The position numbers and the translations under genes were made by a program. A DNA stretch of 64,000 nucleotides from Pelomonas sp. Root1237 (GTDB lineage: Bacteria; Pseudomonadota; Gammaproteobacteria; Burkholderiales; Burkholderiaceae_C): contig NZ_LMDK01000012.1 of NCBI RefSeq assembly GCF_001425055.1, forward strand, positions 62,001-126,000. Reading direction: 5' to 3'. Under the pieces are notes generated by a model. It made no database searches. It was not told where the DNA came from and worked only from the letters and a program-made list of their open reading frames with translations. Positions 1-8,935 of the stretch are shown piece after piece; position 1 is the first letter of the stretch, and each line of letters opens with the position of its first letter.

Positions 1-1
1 C

Positions 2-1027
2 GATCAGCTGCAGGCCATGTCCCTGGGCAACGAGCAACGCTTTGCCGAGCTGCGCCATACCGTTGAGTTGCGCCTGACCAGCATCCAGCAGGACAACGAG
101 AAGAAGCTCGAGCAGATGCGGGCAACGGTGGACGAGAAGCTGCACGCCACGCTGGAACAGCGCCTGGGCGAGAGCTTCAAGCAGGTGGCCGAACGCCTGG
201 AGCAGGTGCACAAGGGCCTGGGCGAGATGCAGAACCTGGCGCGCGACGTGGGCTCGCTCAACCGCGTGCTGACCAACGTGAAGACGCGCGGCATCTTTGG
301 CGAAGTGCAACTGGCGGGCCTGCTGGAGCAGGTTTTCACGCCGGAACAGTACGCAGCCAACGTGGCGACGCTGCCCGGCTCGTCCGAACGCGTGGAGTTT
401 GCGATCAAGCTGCCCGGCCAGCGCGACGATGGCCAGCCACTCTGGCTTCCCATCGACGCCAAGTTCCCGCGCGAGGACTACGAGCGCCTGCTCGACGCCC
501 AGGAAAAGGGCGACCCCGTGGCCGCCGAAGCCTCGGCCAAGGCCATCGAAATGCGCCTGCGGATGGAGGCGCGCACCATCCGCGAGAAATACATCGCACC
601 GCCGCATACAACCGACTTCGGCATCCTCTTCGTGCCCACCGAGGGCCTGTACGCCGAGGCCCTGCGCCGCCCGGGTCTGATGGAGAGCCTGCAGCGCGAA
701 CACAAGGTCATGCTCTGCGGCCCCACCACCTTGCTGGCCACGCTGACCAGCTTGCAGATGGGCTTTCGCACGCTGGCGCTGGAGAAACGCTCGGCTGAGG
801 TCTGGGAAGTGCTGGGAGCGGTCAAGACCGAGTTCGGCAAGTTCGGCGAGGTGCTGGCCAAGACGAAGAAGAAGCTCGAAGAGGCCAGCAACACCATCGA
901 TCTGGCCGAGACCCGCACGCGCCAGATGACGCGCAAGCTCAAGAGCGTCGAGGCGCTGCCCGACGACGCAGCCCAGCGCATGTTGCAGCTCGACAAGCTC
1001 GTTGAGCTCGGCGAGGACGCCGAGTGA
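2..1027 (+). CDS. rmuC: DNA recombination protein RmuC (5' end outside window)
   Basis: The reading frame is open at the left edge, so the true start lies upstream and only the C-terminal 341 residues are visible. The visible part starts with a charged, Gln/Glu-rich coiled coil (about residues 1-80). It continues into the conserved RmuC core, with segments such as 'TRGIFGEVQLAGLLEQ', 'PIDAKFPREDYERL' and 'ILFVPTEGLYAEAL' that are characteristic of the family. RmuC is a predicted endonuclease-fold protein that limits recombination at inverted repeats; its biochemistry is poorly defined. Its stop overlaps the GTG start of the following transporter (GTGA), so the two are probably translationally coupled. 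Family assignment is firm. Confidence 0.95.
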   Translation, partial: DQLQAMSLGNEQRFAELRHTVELRLTSIQQDNEKKLEQMRATVDEKLHATLEQRLGESFKQVAERLEQVHKGLGEMQNLARDVGSLNRVLTNVKTRGIFGEVQLAGLLEQVFTPEQYAANVATLPGSSERVEFAIKLPGQRDDGQPLWLPIDAKFPREDYERLLDAQEKGDPVAAEASAKAIEMRLRMEARTIREKYIAPPHTTDFGILFVPTEGLYAEALRRPGLMESLQREHKVMLCGPTTLLATLTSLQMGFRTLALEKRSAEVWEVLGAVKTEFGKFGEVLAKTKKKLEEASNTIDLAETRTRQMTRKLKSVEALPDDAAQRMLQLDKLVELGEDAE

Positions 1028-2199
1028 CCGACTCCGCCCCAGCGGGGAAGAAGGCCAATCTGCGCCACGCCTTCGTGTGGCTGATCGCCACGATGATCTG
1101 CGTGCATGCCTGCATGGCCACCACGCGCGTGACCGCCAGCCTGTGGGTGCTCAACCGCGGCTATGGCGAGGCCTCGGTGGGCCTGCTGCTCAGCCTCTTC
1201 GCCGTCGCGCCCATCGTGCTGTCGCTGTGGGCCGGGCGGCTGGCGGACCGGCACGGCTTTCATCGGCCCGTGGGTGTGGGTGTGCTGATGGCCGGCTGCG
1301 GCGCGCTGCTGGCGTTGGCCGTGCAGCAGCTCTGGGCCATCGCCGTCGGCTGCCTGCTGTGTGGCGGTGCGGTCGCCGTCGCGGCCGTGGCGCTGCAGCG
1401 CGAGGCCGGGTTGATGGCCGACGAGCCGGGCGAGCTCAAGCGCATCTTCAGCTGGATGGCCCTGGGCCCGGCCCTGTCCAACGCGCTGGCGCCGGTGATT
1501 GCCGGGATTCTCATCGATCAGTTCGGCATGACGGCTGCCTTCGGCTTCGCGACGCTGCTGCCGCTGCTGGCCTGGGGTTTTGCGCAGAAGGTACCGCGCC
1601 ATCAGCCCGAGCCACTGACCAAGAGCTTTCGCGAGCGCGCCGCCTGGCAGTTGTTCCGGCTGCCGGCCTTTCGCCGCCTCATCCTCGTCAACCTGGTGCT
1701 GTCGGCCTGCTGGGATGCGCACAGCTTCGTCGTGCCCGTGGTGGGCCATGCGCGCGGCCTGTCGGCAGTCAGCATCGGCATCGTGCTGGGCAGCTTCGCT
1801 GCCGCGGCCACCTGCGTGCGTCTGGCCATCGTGCGCTTCGCCGACGAACTGGACGAGGTCAAGGCCCTGCGCACGGCCATGGTGGTCGCAATGCTGACCT
1901 TCATGGCCTATGCCTGGCTGCCGGGCACCGTTGGTCTGATGTGCGGCTCCGCTTTGCTGGGCGTGGCGCTGGGCTCGGTGCAGCCCATGATCATGGCCAT
2001 GCTGCACCACGTGACGCCGCCCGGTCGCCATGGCCAGGCGCTGGGCCTGCGCATGTTGACGGTCAACGGTGCGACGGTGGCCATGCCCGCCGGCTTCGGC
2101 ATCCTCGCCGCGGCCACTGCCCTGGTAGCGCCGATGTGGCTGATGGCCTCGCTGTTGCTTGTGGCCCAGCTGCCGGCCAGACATCTGCGTCAGCAATAG
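1024..2199 (+). CDS. MFS transporter
   Basis: A 391-residue integral membrane protein with about twelve hydrophobic segments. The major-facilitator signature loop after TM2 is visible as 'SLWAGRLADRHGFHRPVG' (G-R-x-A-D-R-x-G). The size and the two-times-six helix layout fit a drug or metabolite exporter of the MFS superfamily, but nothing identifies the substrate. The GTG start at 1024 overlaps the rmuC stop, and no better start lies downstream before the first helix. The gene ends about 55 bases before the CHAT gene. Confidence 0.88.
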   Translation: MTDSAPAGKKANLRHAFVWLIATMICVHACMATTRVTASLWVLNRGYGEASVGLLLSLFAVAPIVLSLWAGRLADRHGFHRPVGVGVLMAGCGALLALAVQQLWAIAVGCLLCGGAVAVAAVALQREAGLMADEPGELKRIFSWMALGPALSNALAPVIAGILIDQFGMTAAFGFATLLPLLAWGFAQKVPRHQPEPLTKSFRERAAWQLFRLPAFRRLILVNLVLSACWDAHSFVVPVVGHARGLSAVSIGIVLGSFAAAATCVRLAIVRFADELDEVKALRTAMVVAMLTFMAYAWLPGTVGLMCGSALLGVALGSVQPMIMAMLHHVTPPGRHGQALGLRMLTVNGATVAMPAGFGILAAATALVAPMWLMASLLLVAQLPARHLRQQ

Positions 2200-2254
2200 C
2201 TCTCTGGCGCCGGTTGGCGCAAGCCCCCTAGCATCCGGCACTGGAGGTGGGGCG

Positions 2255-5200
2255 ATGAGGATTCAGATCTGGTTTGCCGGCCTGCTGTTGGCCGCGTCCG
2301 CGGTCGTGGCTCAGGTGGAAGAAGACGACAGCGAGCCCCCCGTCGTCATGGCCGAGGCCGAGGCGCAAGCCCTGCTCGCTGAACCGCTGCCCGTCGAGCC
2401 CGCAGCCCGCTACGCGCTGCTGCAGCGCCAGGCCCGCGCGGCGCAGGCGCTGGAACAGCGCGGCAAATATGTGGAGCTGCTGCGCGAGCTGGCCACCTTT
2501 GGCCGCAGCCAGCCCGGCGGCGAGATCTGGATCCGCCAGTACCTCAGCGCCGAATTCATCTGGGGCAGCTCGGGCAAGTCCATGGCTGCGGCCGATGCCT
2601 TTGCCAGCGACGCGACGCTGAGCCTGCCCACGCGGGCGGCGGCCGCGCTGCGCCACGTCTACGCGCTGGCCCAGGCGCGCGACCGCGCGGTCATGGAGCG
2701 CATGTGGTCGCGTGCGCAGGGCCTGGTCAGGCAGGCGCAGGAGTCGCTCGGCGACCGCGACCCAGCGGCGACGCTGCGGCTGCGCGTCGACCACCTGCAG
2801 GTGCGCTCCGAGATCGAGCGATGGGAAGGGCGGCTGGGCGACGCGGTGGCAACGCTGCGGGAGGCTGTGCGCCTGGCGCAGAAGGGCGTGGAGGACGCGC
2901 GCAGACTCCCCGGTGGAGGCCAGCGGCCGCTGCGCGACCCCGCCGTGCAGGACGCCTATGGCTGGTACGACGGCTCGCAAGGCATGCTGGTCTATGCCCT
3001 GGTGCGACACGGCCGCGCACCCGAGGCCATCCAGATTGCCCAGGGCAATCTGGCGCTGTGGCGGGCCGGCCAACTGAGTGATGCGTTGGGTGCGCGCTGG
3101 AGCTACCGCCTTGGCCAGGCTCAGGTGGCTGCGCGGCAATATGCCGCCGCGCTGGAGAACGCCCAGCGCGCCGACGACATGCTGCAGCGCTCGGGCGCCA
3201 GTGCCGCCAGCCACACCCGCTGGCTGGCGCGCCAGGAGCAGGTGAGGGCGCTGATCGGCCTGCGCCGCTGGCCCGAGGCCGATGCCTTCTACCGCGACTT
3301 CCTGGCCAGCCTGCCCGCCGACAGCCTGGCCAAGGACCGCGCCAGCGACTGGCGGCTGCGCGCGTTGCTGGCCGCCAAGAACGGCCGCTTCGACGAGGCC
3401 TTGGACGCCGTCGAGCGCGTATTGCGCTATCGCCAGCGCCTTTACGGCGAGACCCATCCGCAGACGCAGGAGGCCAGCGGCGTGCGCGCCCTGGTGCGCA
3501 TGCTCAAGGGCGATATGGCCGGCGCCTGGAGCGACTACCAGCCGCTGTTCACGGCCCTGCTGGACAACCCTGGCGGCTGGCAGGACCTGGACCTCAACGG
3601 CGCGCGTGGCTTCGTGCTGGGCCTGGCGTTTGACGAGTTCCTGCGCGAGATCGGCGCGCGAGCCCTGCGCGGCGAGGCGTTGGAGCCGGCCTGGACCGAC
3701 CGCGCCATGCAGGTGGCCGACCGCCTGCAGGCCGGCGCCGCCCATCGCGCGCTGACCGACGCCACGGCACGCCTGCTGGCCGCGACGCCAGCCCTGCGCG
3801 CGCTGCTGGAGGACGAGGCCAACCTGCGCGCCGCCGCCAGCTCGCGCAACGGTGCACTTGCCACCCAGCTGGGTGAGGAGGACCGCCTGCGCCGGCGCAA
3901 TAGCAGCGAGGAGACCAAGGCCGAGCTCAAGGCCCTGCCCGACGCCGAACGCAAGAAGAGGCAGAAGGCCCTGGCCGATGAACTCGCCGCCGTGCGCGAG
4001 CAGGTGCGCCAGGGCCGGGAGCAGGCCCAGGCCGCGCGTGAGGTCTTGAACGCCCAGCGCGAACGCGTCGCCAAGGCCTACCCGGCCTATGCTGACCTCG
4101 TCACGCCTGCACTTCCGCCGCCCGCAGCGCTGCAAAAGCTGATGTCGCCCGGCGAGGCCCTGCTCGTCGTGCAGCCGCTGGAGGGGGCGACGCTGGCCTG
4201 GTGGGTCACGCCCGGCGCGCCGACGCGCTTTGCCGCGTCCAGCATCGGCGCGGCCGGCTGGGCCGACAAGGTGGTGCAGATCCGCACGGCGCTGGACCTG
4301 AGCACCGGCCGCCCGCCGACGCTGCCGACGGCCGCCCTGCATGAAGTCTGGCGCGAACTCATCGCGCCGCTGCAGCCCGGTGCCGATGTGAAGAGCCTGC
4401 TTGTCGCCGCCGACGGTGCGCTGGCGGCCCTGCCGTTTGCGGCCGTGCTGACCACACCCGAGCCCAGCGCCTTCGTTGCCCGCCGCATGGCCGTCACCCA
4501 ACTGCCCTCGGCCGGCGCACTGTTCGCGCTGCGCCGCGCTGCCGCGCCGGCGCTGGCAACCAAGCCGCTGTTCGGCGTCGGTGACCCGCAGTTCAAGTCC
4601 AACGCAAAAACCACGATCCCTGCCGGCCGCGCCGCGTTGAACAGCAGCGCCACCAGGTACGACGCCGCCTGGGGTTTCAGCTATGGCGACATCCCGCCGC
4701 TGCCCGAAACCCGCACCGAGCTGACGGCGCTGGCCAAGGCCCTGGGCGCCAACCCGCACACCGATCTGCTGCTCGGCGCCGCCGCCACGCGCGAGGCGGT
4801 GCTGGCCGCGCCCCTGCAGGACCGCCGCGTCGTTGCCTTCGCCACGCATGGGCTGATGCCCGGCGAGCTGCCAGGCGTGTCCAAGCCCGCGCTCGCATTG
4901 GCGCCTGGCCCCGACGCCACGGCCTCGCCGCTGCTCGAACTCGACGACGTGTTGACCTTGCGCCTGAACGCCCAGGCCGTGCTGCTGTCGGCCTGCAACA
5001 CGGCTGCGGGCGAGCAGGGCGGGGCGGCCATGTCGGGCCTGGTGCGCGGCTTCTTCTTCGCCGGCAGCCGCTCGGTGCTGGCCACGCATTGGGCGGTAGA
5101 GACCTCATCCGCCGCGGTGCTGACGGCCGCCACCTTCTCGGCCAAGGCGCCGCGGGCCGAGGCACTGCGCCTGGCTCAAGTGGGGATGATCGAGGGAACT

Positions 5201-5272
5201 CTCGGTGGCGGGCGCTGGACGCATCCGTTCTACTGGGCCGGATATGCATTGTTTGGTGATCCATCGAAATAG
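2255..5272 (+). CDS. Exported TPR/CHAT-domain (caspase-like) protein
   Basis: A 1005-aa protein. ATG 2255 is chosen because GGAGG (2243-2247) lies 7 nt upstream and a signal peptide follows directly (MRIQIWFAGLLLAASAVVAQ). Residues about 50-520 are alpha-helical, TPR-like repeats. Residues about 530-610 are a highly charged coiled coil. Residues about 690-1000 form a CHAT domain, the caspase/separase-clan peptidase fold. Both members of the catalytic dyad are present: His865 in 'FATHG' and Cys914 in 'LLSACNTAAGE'. The protein therefore looks like an active cysteine peptidase that acts outside the cytoplasm. It is followed by a FecR-type and a CHASE2-GGDEF-EAL gene on the same strand. Substrate unknown. 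Family call is strong; the biological role is inference. Confidence 0.9.
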   Translation: MRIQIWFAGLLLAASAVVAQVEEDDSEPPVVMAEAEAQALLAEPLPVEPAARYALLQRQARAAQALEQRGKYVELLRELATFGRSQPGGEIWIRQYLSAEFIWGSSGKSMAAADAFASDATLSLPTRAAAALRHVYALAQARDRAVMERMWSRAQGLVRQAQESLGDRDPAATLRLRVDHLQVRSEIERWEGRLGDAVATLREAVRLAQKGVEDARRLPGGGQRPLRDPAVQDAYGWYDGSQGMLVYALVRHGRAPEAIQIAQGNLALWRAGQLSDALGARWSYRLGQAQVAARQYAAALENAQRADDMLQRSGASAASHTRWLARQEQVRALIGLRRWPEADAFYRDFLASLPADSLAKDRASDWRLRALLAAKNGRFDEALDAVERVLRYRQRLYGETHPQTQEASGVRALVRMLKGDMAGAWSDYQPLFTALLDNPGGWQDLDLNGARGFVLGLAFDEFLREIGARALRGEALEPAWTDRAMQVADRLQAGAAHRALTDATARLLAATPALRALLEDEANLRAAASSRNGALATQLGEEDRLRRRNSSEETKAELKALPDAERKKRQKALADELAAVREQVRQGREQAQAAREVLNAQRERVAKAYPAYADLVTPALPPPAALQKLMSPGEALLVVQPLEGATLAWWVTPGAPTRFAASSIGAAGWADKVVQIRTALDLSTGRPPTLPTAALHEVWRELIAPLQPGADVKSLLVAADGALAALPFAAVLTTPEPSAFVARRMAVTQLPSAGALFALRRAAAPALATKPLFGVGDPQFKSNAKTTIPAGRAALNSSATRYDAAWGFSYGDIPPLPETRTELTALAKALGANPHTDLLLGAAATREAVLAAPLQDRRVVAFATHGLMPGELPGVSKPALALAPGPDATASPLLELDDVLTLRLNAQAVLLSACNTAAGEQGGAAMSGLVRGFFFAGSRSVLATHWAVETSSAAVLTAATFSAKAPRAEALRLAQVGMIEGTLGGGRWTHPFYWAGYALFGDPSK

Positions 5273-5282
5273 GAGCAGGGAC

Positions 5283-5975
5283 GTGATCAAGCCGATGAAC
5301 ACAGCCACAGAGGCACAGAGACACAGAGGTCTGCGGCGGGTTTTCAGGCTTTTCTCTGTGCCTCTGTGGCTCAGTGGCTGTGTTTTGTTGGGGTTCAGTT
5401 CAGCCGCCTTGGCCCAGCAGGCCTGCGAGGTCATGGCCGTCAGCGGCGAGGCCCAGCGCGTCGATGGCAAGGCGCTGGCGGTGGGCGACAAGCTCGACGT
5501 CGGCACGGCGCTGCGAACCGGCGCGGCCGGCCGCGTGCGGCTGAAGTTCGTCGACGGTTCCGTCGTTGTGCTGGCCGACAAGAGCCAGCTGCGCATCGAG
5601 GCCTTCAGCGTGGCGCCTGCCCAACCGCGGGCCGCCGAGTTGCTGTTGGAAACGGGCCTGATCGGCCAGCGCGTGACACCGTCGGGCGGCGGCAGCTGGC
5701 GCGTGCGCACGCCCACCGCCGTGACCGCCGTGCGCGGCACCGAGTTCAGCGTCGAGGTCGGCGACGACCGCGCCACCGCCGTGCTGGTGAAGACCGGCGA
5801 GGTCGACGTCGAGCCTGCCGGCCCGCAGACCCGCGGCATCAAGCCACGCTACCCGGTGCGCCTGCAGAAGAAGCTCAACGGCACGCATTGCGATGGCAGC
5901 CAGTGCGTGGCGGCCATGGCTTGGGCGGCCGACAAGGTGGCTCGCGTCGAACAGCGGCTGGGGTCGCTGGATTGA
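5283..5975 (+). CDS. FecR-domain periplasmic protein; N-terminus encoded by a palindromic repeat
   Basis: A 230-aa protein. The GTG at 5283 is the best start because AGGAG (5271-5275) lies 7 nt upstream; the ATG at 5295 has no Shine-Dalgarno. The first ~33 codons run through a long inverted repeat (5298-5384). That gives the typical '[10 protein letters not shown]' peptide from the left arm and the hydrophobic 'FRLFSVPLWLSG' from the right arm, so the repeat supplies much of the signal peptide. After cleavage near 'AALAQQ' follows a FecR domain, with 'TPTAVTAVRGTEFSVEVGDD' matching the family core. Such domains usually sense or bind in the periplasm, but no anti-sigma segment is present here. 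The stop overlaps the TTG of the CHASE2 gene. Confidence 0.82.
   Translation: MIKPMNTATEAQRHRGLRRVFRLFSVPLWLSGCVLLGFSSAALAQQACEVMAVSGEAQRVDGKALAVGDKLDVGTALRTGAAGRVRLKFVDGSVVVLADKSQLRIEAFSVAPAQPRAAELLLETGLIGQRVTPSGGGSWRVRTPTAVTAVRGTEFSVEVGDDRATAVLVKTGEVDVEPAGPQTRGIKPRYPVRLQKKLNGTHCDGSQCVAAMAWAADKVARVEQRLGSLD
5298..5384. repeat. Long interrupted palindrome, copy A of a dispersed element
   Basis: AACACAGCC (5298-5306) pairs with GGCTGTGTT (5376-5384), and CCACAGAGGCACAGAGA (5305-5321) pairs with TCTCTGTGCCTCTGTGG (5352-5368). The core is the same as in the second copy at 30116-30178. This element type is common in Burkholderiales genomes, from general knowledge. This copy sits inside the start of the FecR-type gene. 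A hairpin here would lie just after the ribosome-binding site and could affect translation. Confidence 0.9.
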
Positions 5976-8935
5976 GATCCCGTATCGGCTATGTGCTGAT
6001 CGGCCTGGCGGCGGCCCTGCTGGGCCTGGCGATGCTGGCCTGGCGTGCCGACGTGCCTGTGCTGGAACGCCCCGACCAATGGGCGTTGGACTGGCAGACG
6101 CGCTGGCGCGGTGAACTGGCGCCGGGCACCGAATTGCCGTTGCTGCTGGTGCGCGTGGACGACGCCGCGCTGGAAGCCCTGGGCGGGCGCGTGCCCGACC
6201 GTGCCGAGATGGCGCGTGCCGTGCAGGCCCTGCAGGCGGGCGGCGCGCGCGCCATCGCGCTGGACATCCTGCTGCTGCCCGGCGGCGGCACGCCCGAAGG
6301 CAGCGCCGCCCTGGCCGCGGCGATGAAAGCCTGCACTTGCGCCCTCATTCCCTTCTCCCTGCCCGATGATGGCAAGGCCGACGCCGCCGCGGCGCCTGCG
6401 CCCGTGCTGGCTCAGGCCCTGCTGCGCTATGACGACGAAGCGGCCTTGGCGCGCAGCGAGGGCTACTACCGGCCGCGCCGCCTCGTCGCCCCGGAGGCCG
6501 TCCTGGCCGAGGCCGCCGCAGCCCTGGGCCACATCAGCGTGCGGCCGGAACCCGACGGCAGCATGCGCCGCGACCTGCCGCTGCTGCGCCTGAACGGCGA
6601 GGTCTATCCCTCCCTGCCGCTGCGCCTGGCCGCCTTCGCGCGCGGTGTCGACTGGCCTGCAGCCCGAGCCCGCTTCGGCGCGGAATTCACCGCCGGCAAG
6701 GGGCTGCAGTTCCGCCTGGACGAGCTGTCGCGCCTCGGGGTGAACTACTACGGCCCCGGCGGCCCGGCCAGCAGTTTTGACAGCGTGGGTTTTGCCGACC
6801 TGCTGGCCGGCCGCGTCGAGCCGGCGCGGCTGCAAGGCCGCGTGGTGGTCCTGGGCGTGTCGGCCCTGGCCGCCGGCGACCACGTGCCCACGCCCTTCGA
6901 CGCCCGCCTGCCGGGCATGGAGAGGATCGCCACCGTCACCGACAACCTGCTGACGGGCCGCAGCCTGGTGCGTCCGGCCTGGGGCGGCGCGGCCGAACTG
7001 GCCGCCGTCTTCCTGCTGCCCTTTGCCGCCGTGGCGCTGCTCGCCCGCCGCTCCCTGGGTGTCGCCTTGGCCGCCGTCGTGCTGGGCACGCTGGCCCTGC
7101 TGGCCGGCGTGCAGTGGGCCTTCGAGAGCCACTACTTCGTCTTCGCAGTGGCGCCGCCGCTGCTGGCCCTGGCCATCGCGACGCTGGGCGGCAGCGCACT
7201 GCGTGCCGGCATCGAGCAGGGCCGGCGCCGGGTGGCCGCGCGCCAGCTCGCCGCGAGCGAGCAGCGCTATGCCTTGGCGGCCCAGGGCGCCAACGACGGC
7301 CTGTGGGACTGGGACCTGACGACGGGCGAGGTCTATTACTCACCGCGCTGGCTGGCGCTGATGGGCCTGTCTGCCGCCGAGGCCGGCCATGCCATCCAGG
7401 CGTGGACGCAGCCCCTGGAGCCTGCCATGCGCCACGCCTTCGAGGCCGAGCTGCAGGCGCATCTGGACGGGCAGAGCCTGCAGTTCCACCAGGTGCTGCA
7501 TTTCCATCAAGGCGGCCAGGAGCGCTGGCTGCTGGCGCGCGGCCTGGCCGTGCGCGAGGGTGAAGGTAAGAGCGCCAGGCCGGTGCGCATGGCCGGCTCG
7601 CTGACGGACATCTCCGAGAGCCAGCGCCTGCAGCAGCAGATCAGCTTCGACGCCTTGCACGACCGCCTCACCGGGCTGGCCAACCGCGTGCTGTTCCGCG
7701 AGCAGCTGACGCAGCTGCTGTCCGGCGTGCTGGCGCCCGAGACCGGCCTGCTGCTGCTCGGCCTGGATGGCTTTCGGGCCCTGAACGAGACCCATGGGCC
7801 CGTCGTCGGCGATACCGTGCTGACCGAGCTGGCCAGCCGCCTCAAATCGAATTTCGGAGCGCGTCATCTCGTGGCGCGCATGGGCCCCGACCAGTTCGCA
7901 CTGCTGCTGGCCGGTGGCGACAGCGCGGCCGACTTGGGCCGCCGCGTGCAGGCCCTGCTGCAGTCTCCCTTCAATGTCGCGACACCCATGCTGCAGCTCA
8001 CCGCCGGCATCGCCTGGGCCCAGCGTCGCCATGGCCCGGCCACGGCCGACGAGCTGCTGACGGCGGCTGAAGGGGCGCTCGCTCGCGCCAAGGCTGGCGG
8101 CCCTGGCCAGACGCATGAGTTCGATCCGGCCGAGCAGCTCGTCGAACAATCGCGCCGCTGGCTGCGCGACGCCATCGACGCAGCCCTGGCCAGCGGCACG
8201 CAGTTCGAGCTGCACTACCAGCCCTTTGTGCGGCTGTCGGACCGCGCCCTGCTCGGCTTCGAAGCGCTGATCCGCTGGCGCCATCCCGAGCGCGGGCTGA
8301 TCATGCCGGGCGACTTCATCCCCGTGGCCGAGGCCAGCGGCCAGATCTGCGCCATCGGCCGCTGGGCCCTGCTGGAGGCCGCGGGCCAGCTGCGACGCTG
8401 GCAGCCGCTGGGCTTCACCGGCGAGGTGGCCGTCAACCTGTCCGGCGTGCAGCTGGAGCGCGACCTGGAACTGCTGGCCGACGCCCGCGCCACGCTCGCG
8501 GCGCTGGGCGACGTGCCCACGCACCGACTCAAGCTCGAAGTCACCGAGAGCATGGCCATGGCCAACCCGCAGCGCAGCGCCGAGGTTCTGCAGGAGCTGG
8601 CGCGCATGGGCTTCAAGCTCAGCATTGACGACTTCGGCACCGGCTACTCATCACTGGCCTATCTGCATCGCTTCCCCTTCGACACGCTGAAGGTCGACCG
8701 CAGCTTCGTCATCCGCCTGGCCGCCGGCCGCGAGGCGCAAGAGATCGTCCGCACCATCGTCGGCCTGGCTTTAGCGCTGGGCAAGCAGACGCTGGCCGAA
8801 GGCGTCGAGGACGAAAAGCAGGCCGCGCTGCTTGAGCAGCTGGGTGTGCAGGTGGGGCAGGGTTGGTTGTTTGCCAAGGCGCTGCCGCAGGCGCAGGCGA
8901 CGGAGGCGATCAGGAGCGCGCCGTGGCGGCGGTAG
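5972..8935 (+). CDS. CHASE2-PAS-GGDEF-EAL cyclic-di-GMP signalling protein
   Basis: A 987-aa membrane protein. The TTG at 5972 overlaps the FecR stop (TTGA) and directly precedes the first helix; GTG 5993 is an alternative. The order is TM1, a periplasmic CHASE2 domain (about 30-330), three more hydrophobic segments (about 330-410), a PAS domain (about 430-550), GGDEF and EAL. The GGDEF motif is degenerate (GPDQF, residues 638-642), so cyclase activity is unlikely. The EAL domain keeps its key residues: E764 in FEALIRW, 'VNLSGVQ', 'LEVTES', 'IDDFGTGYSSL', 'LKVDRSF' and 'LAEGVED'. I infer a periplasm-sensing c-di-GMP phosphodiesterase, working with the FecR-type and CHAT proteins encoded upstream. 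Confidence 0.9.
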   Translation: MRSRIGYVLIGLAAALLGLAMLAWRADVPVLERPDQWALDWQTRWRGELAPGTELPLLLVRVDDAALEALGGRVPDRAEMARAVQALQAGGARAIALDILLLPGGGTPEGSAALAAAMKACTCALIPFSLPDDGKADAAAAPAPVLAQALLRYDDEAALARSEGYYRPRRLVAPEAVLAEAAAALGHISVRPEPDGSMRRDLPLLRLNGEVYPSLPLRLAAFARGVDWPAARARFGAEFTAGKGLQFRLDELSRLGVNYYGPGGPASSFDSVGFADLLAGRVEPARLQGRVVVLGVSALAAGDHVPTPFDARLPGMERIATVTDNLLTGRSLVRPAWGGAAELAAVFLLPFAAVALLARRSLGVALAAVVLGTLALLAGVQWAFESHYFVFAVAPPLLALAIATLGGSALRAGIEQGRRRVAARQLAASEQRYALAAQGANDGLWDWDLTTGEVYYSPRWLALMGLSAAEAGHAIQAWTQPLEPAMRHAFEAELQAHLDGQSLQFHQVLHFHQGGQERWLLARGLAVREGEGKSARPVRMAGSLTDISESQRLQQQISFDALHDRLTGLANRVLFREQLTQLLSGVLAPETGLLLLGLDGFRALNETHGPVVGDTVLTELASRLKSNFGARHLVARMGPDQFALLLAGGDSAADLGRRVQALLQSPFNVATPMLQLTAGIAWAQRRHGPATADELLTAAEGALARAKAGGPGQTHEFDPAEQLVEQSRRWLRDAIDAALASGTQFELHYQPFVRLSDRALLGFEALIRWRHPERGLIMPGDFIPVAEASGQICAIGRWALLEAAGQLRRWQPLGFTGEVAVNLSGVQLERDLELLADARATLAALGDVPTHRLKLEVTESMAMANPQRSAEVLQELARMGFKLSIDDFGTGYSSLAYLHRFPFDTLKVDRSFVIRLAAGREAQEIVRTIVGLALALGKQTLAEGVEDEKQAALLEQLGVQVGQGWLFAKALPQAQATEAIRSAPWRR

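Noticed and set aside
2228-5089. 953-codon open frame antisense to the CHAT gene
   Set aside because: GC-rich shadow: Gln/Gly/Arg-rich translation without motifs, opposite a gene with signal peptide and catalytic dyad.
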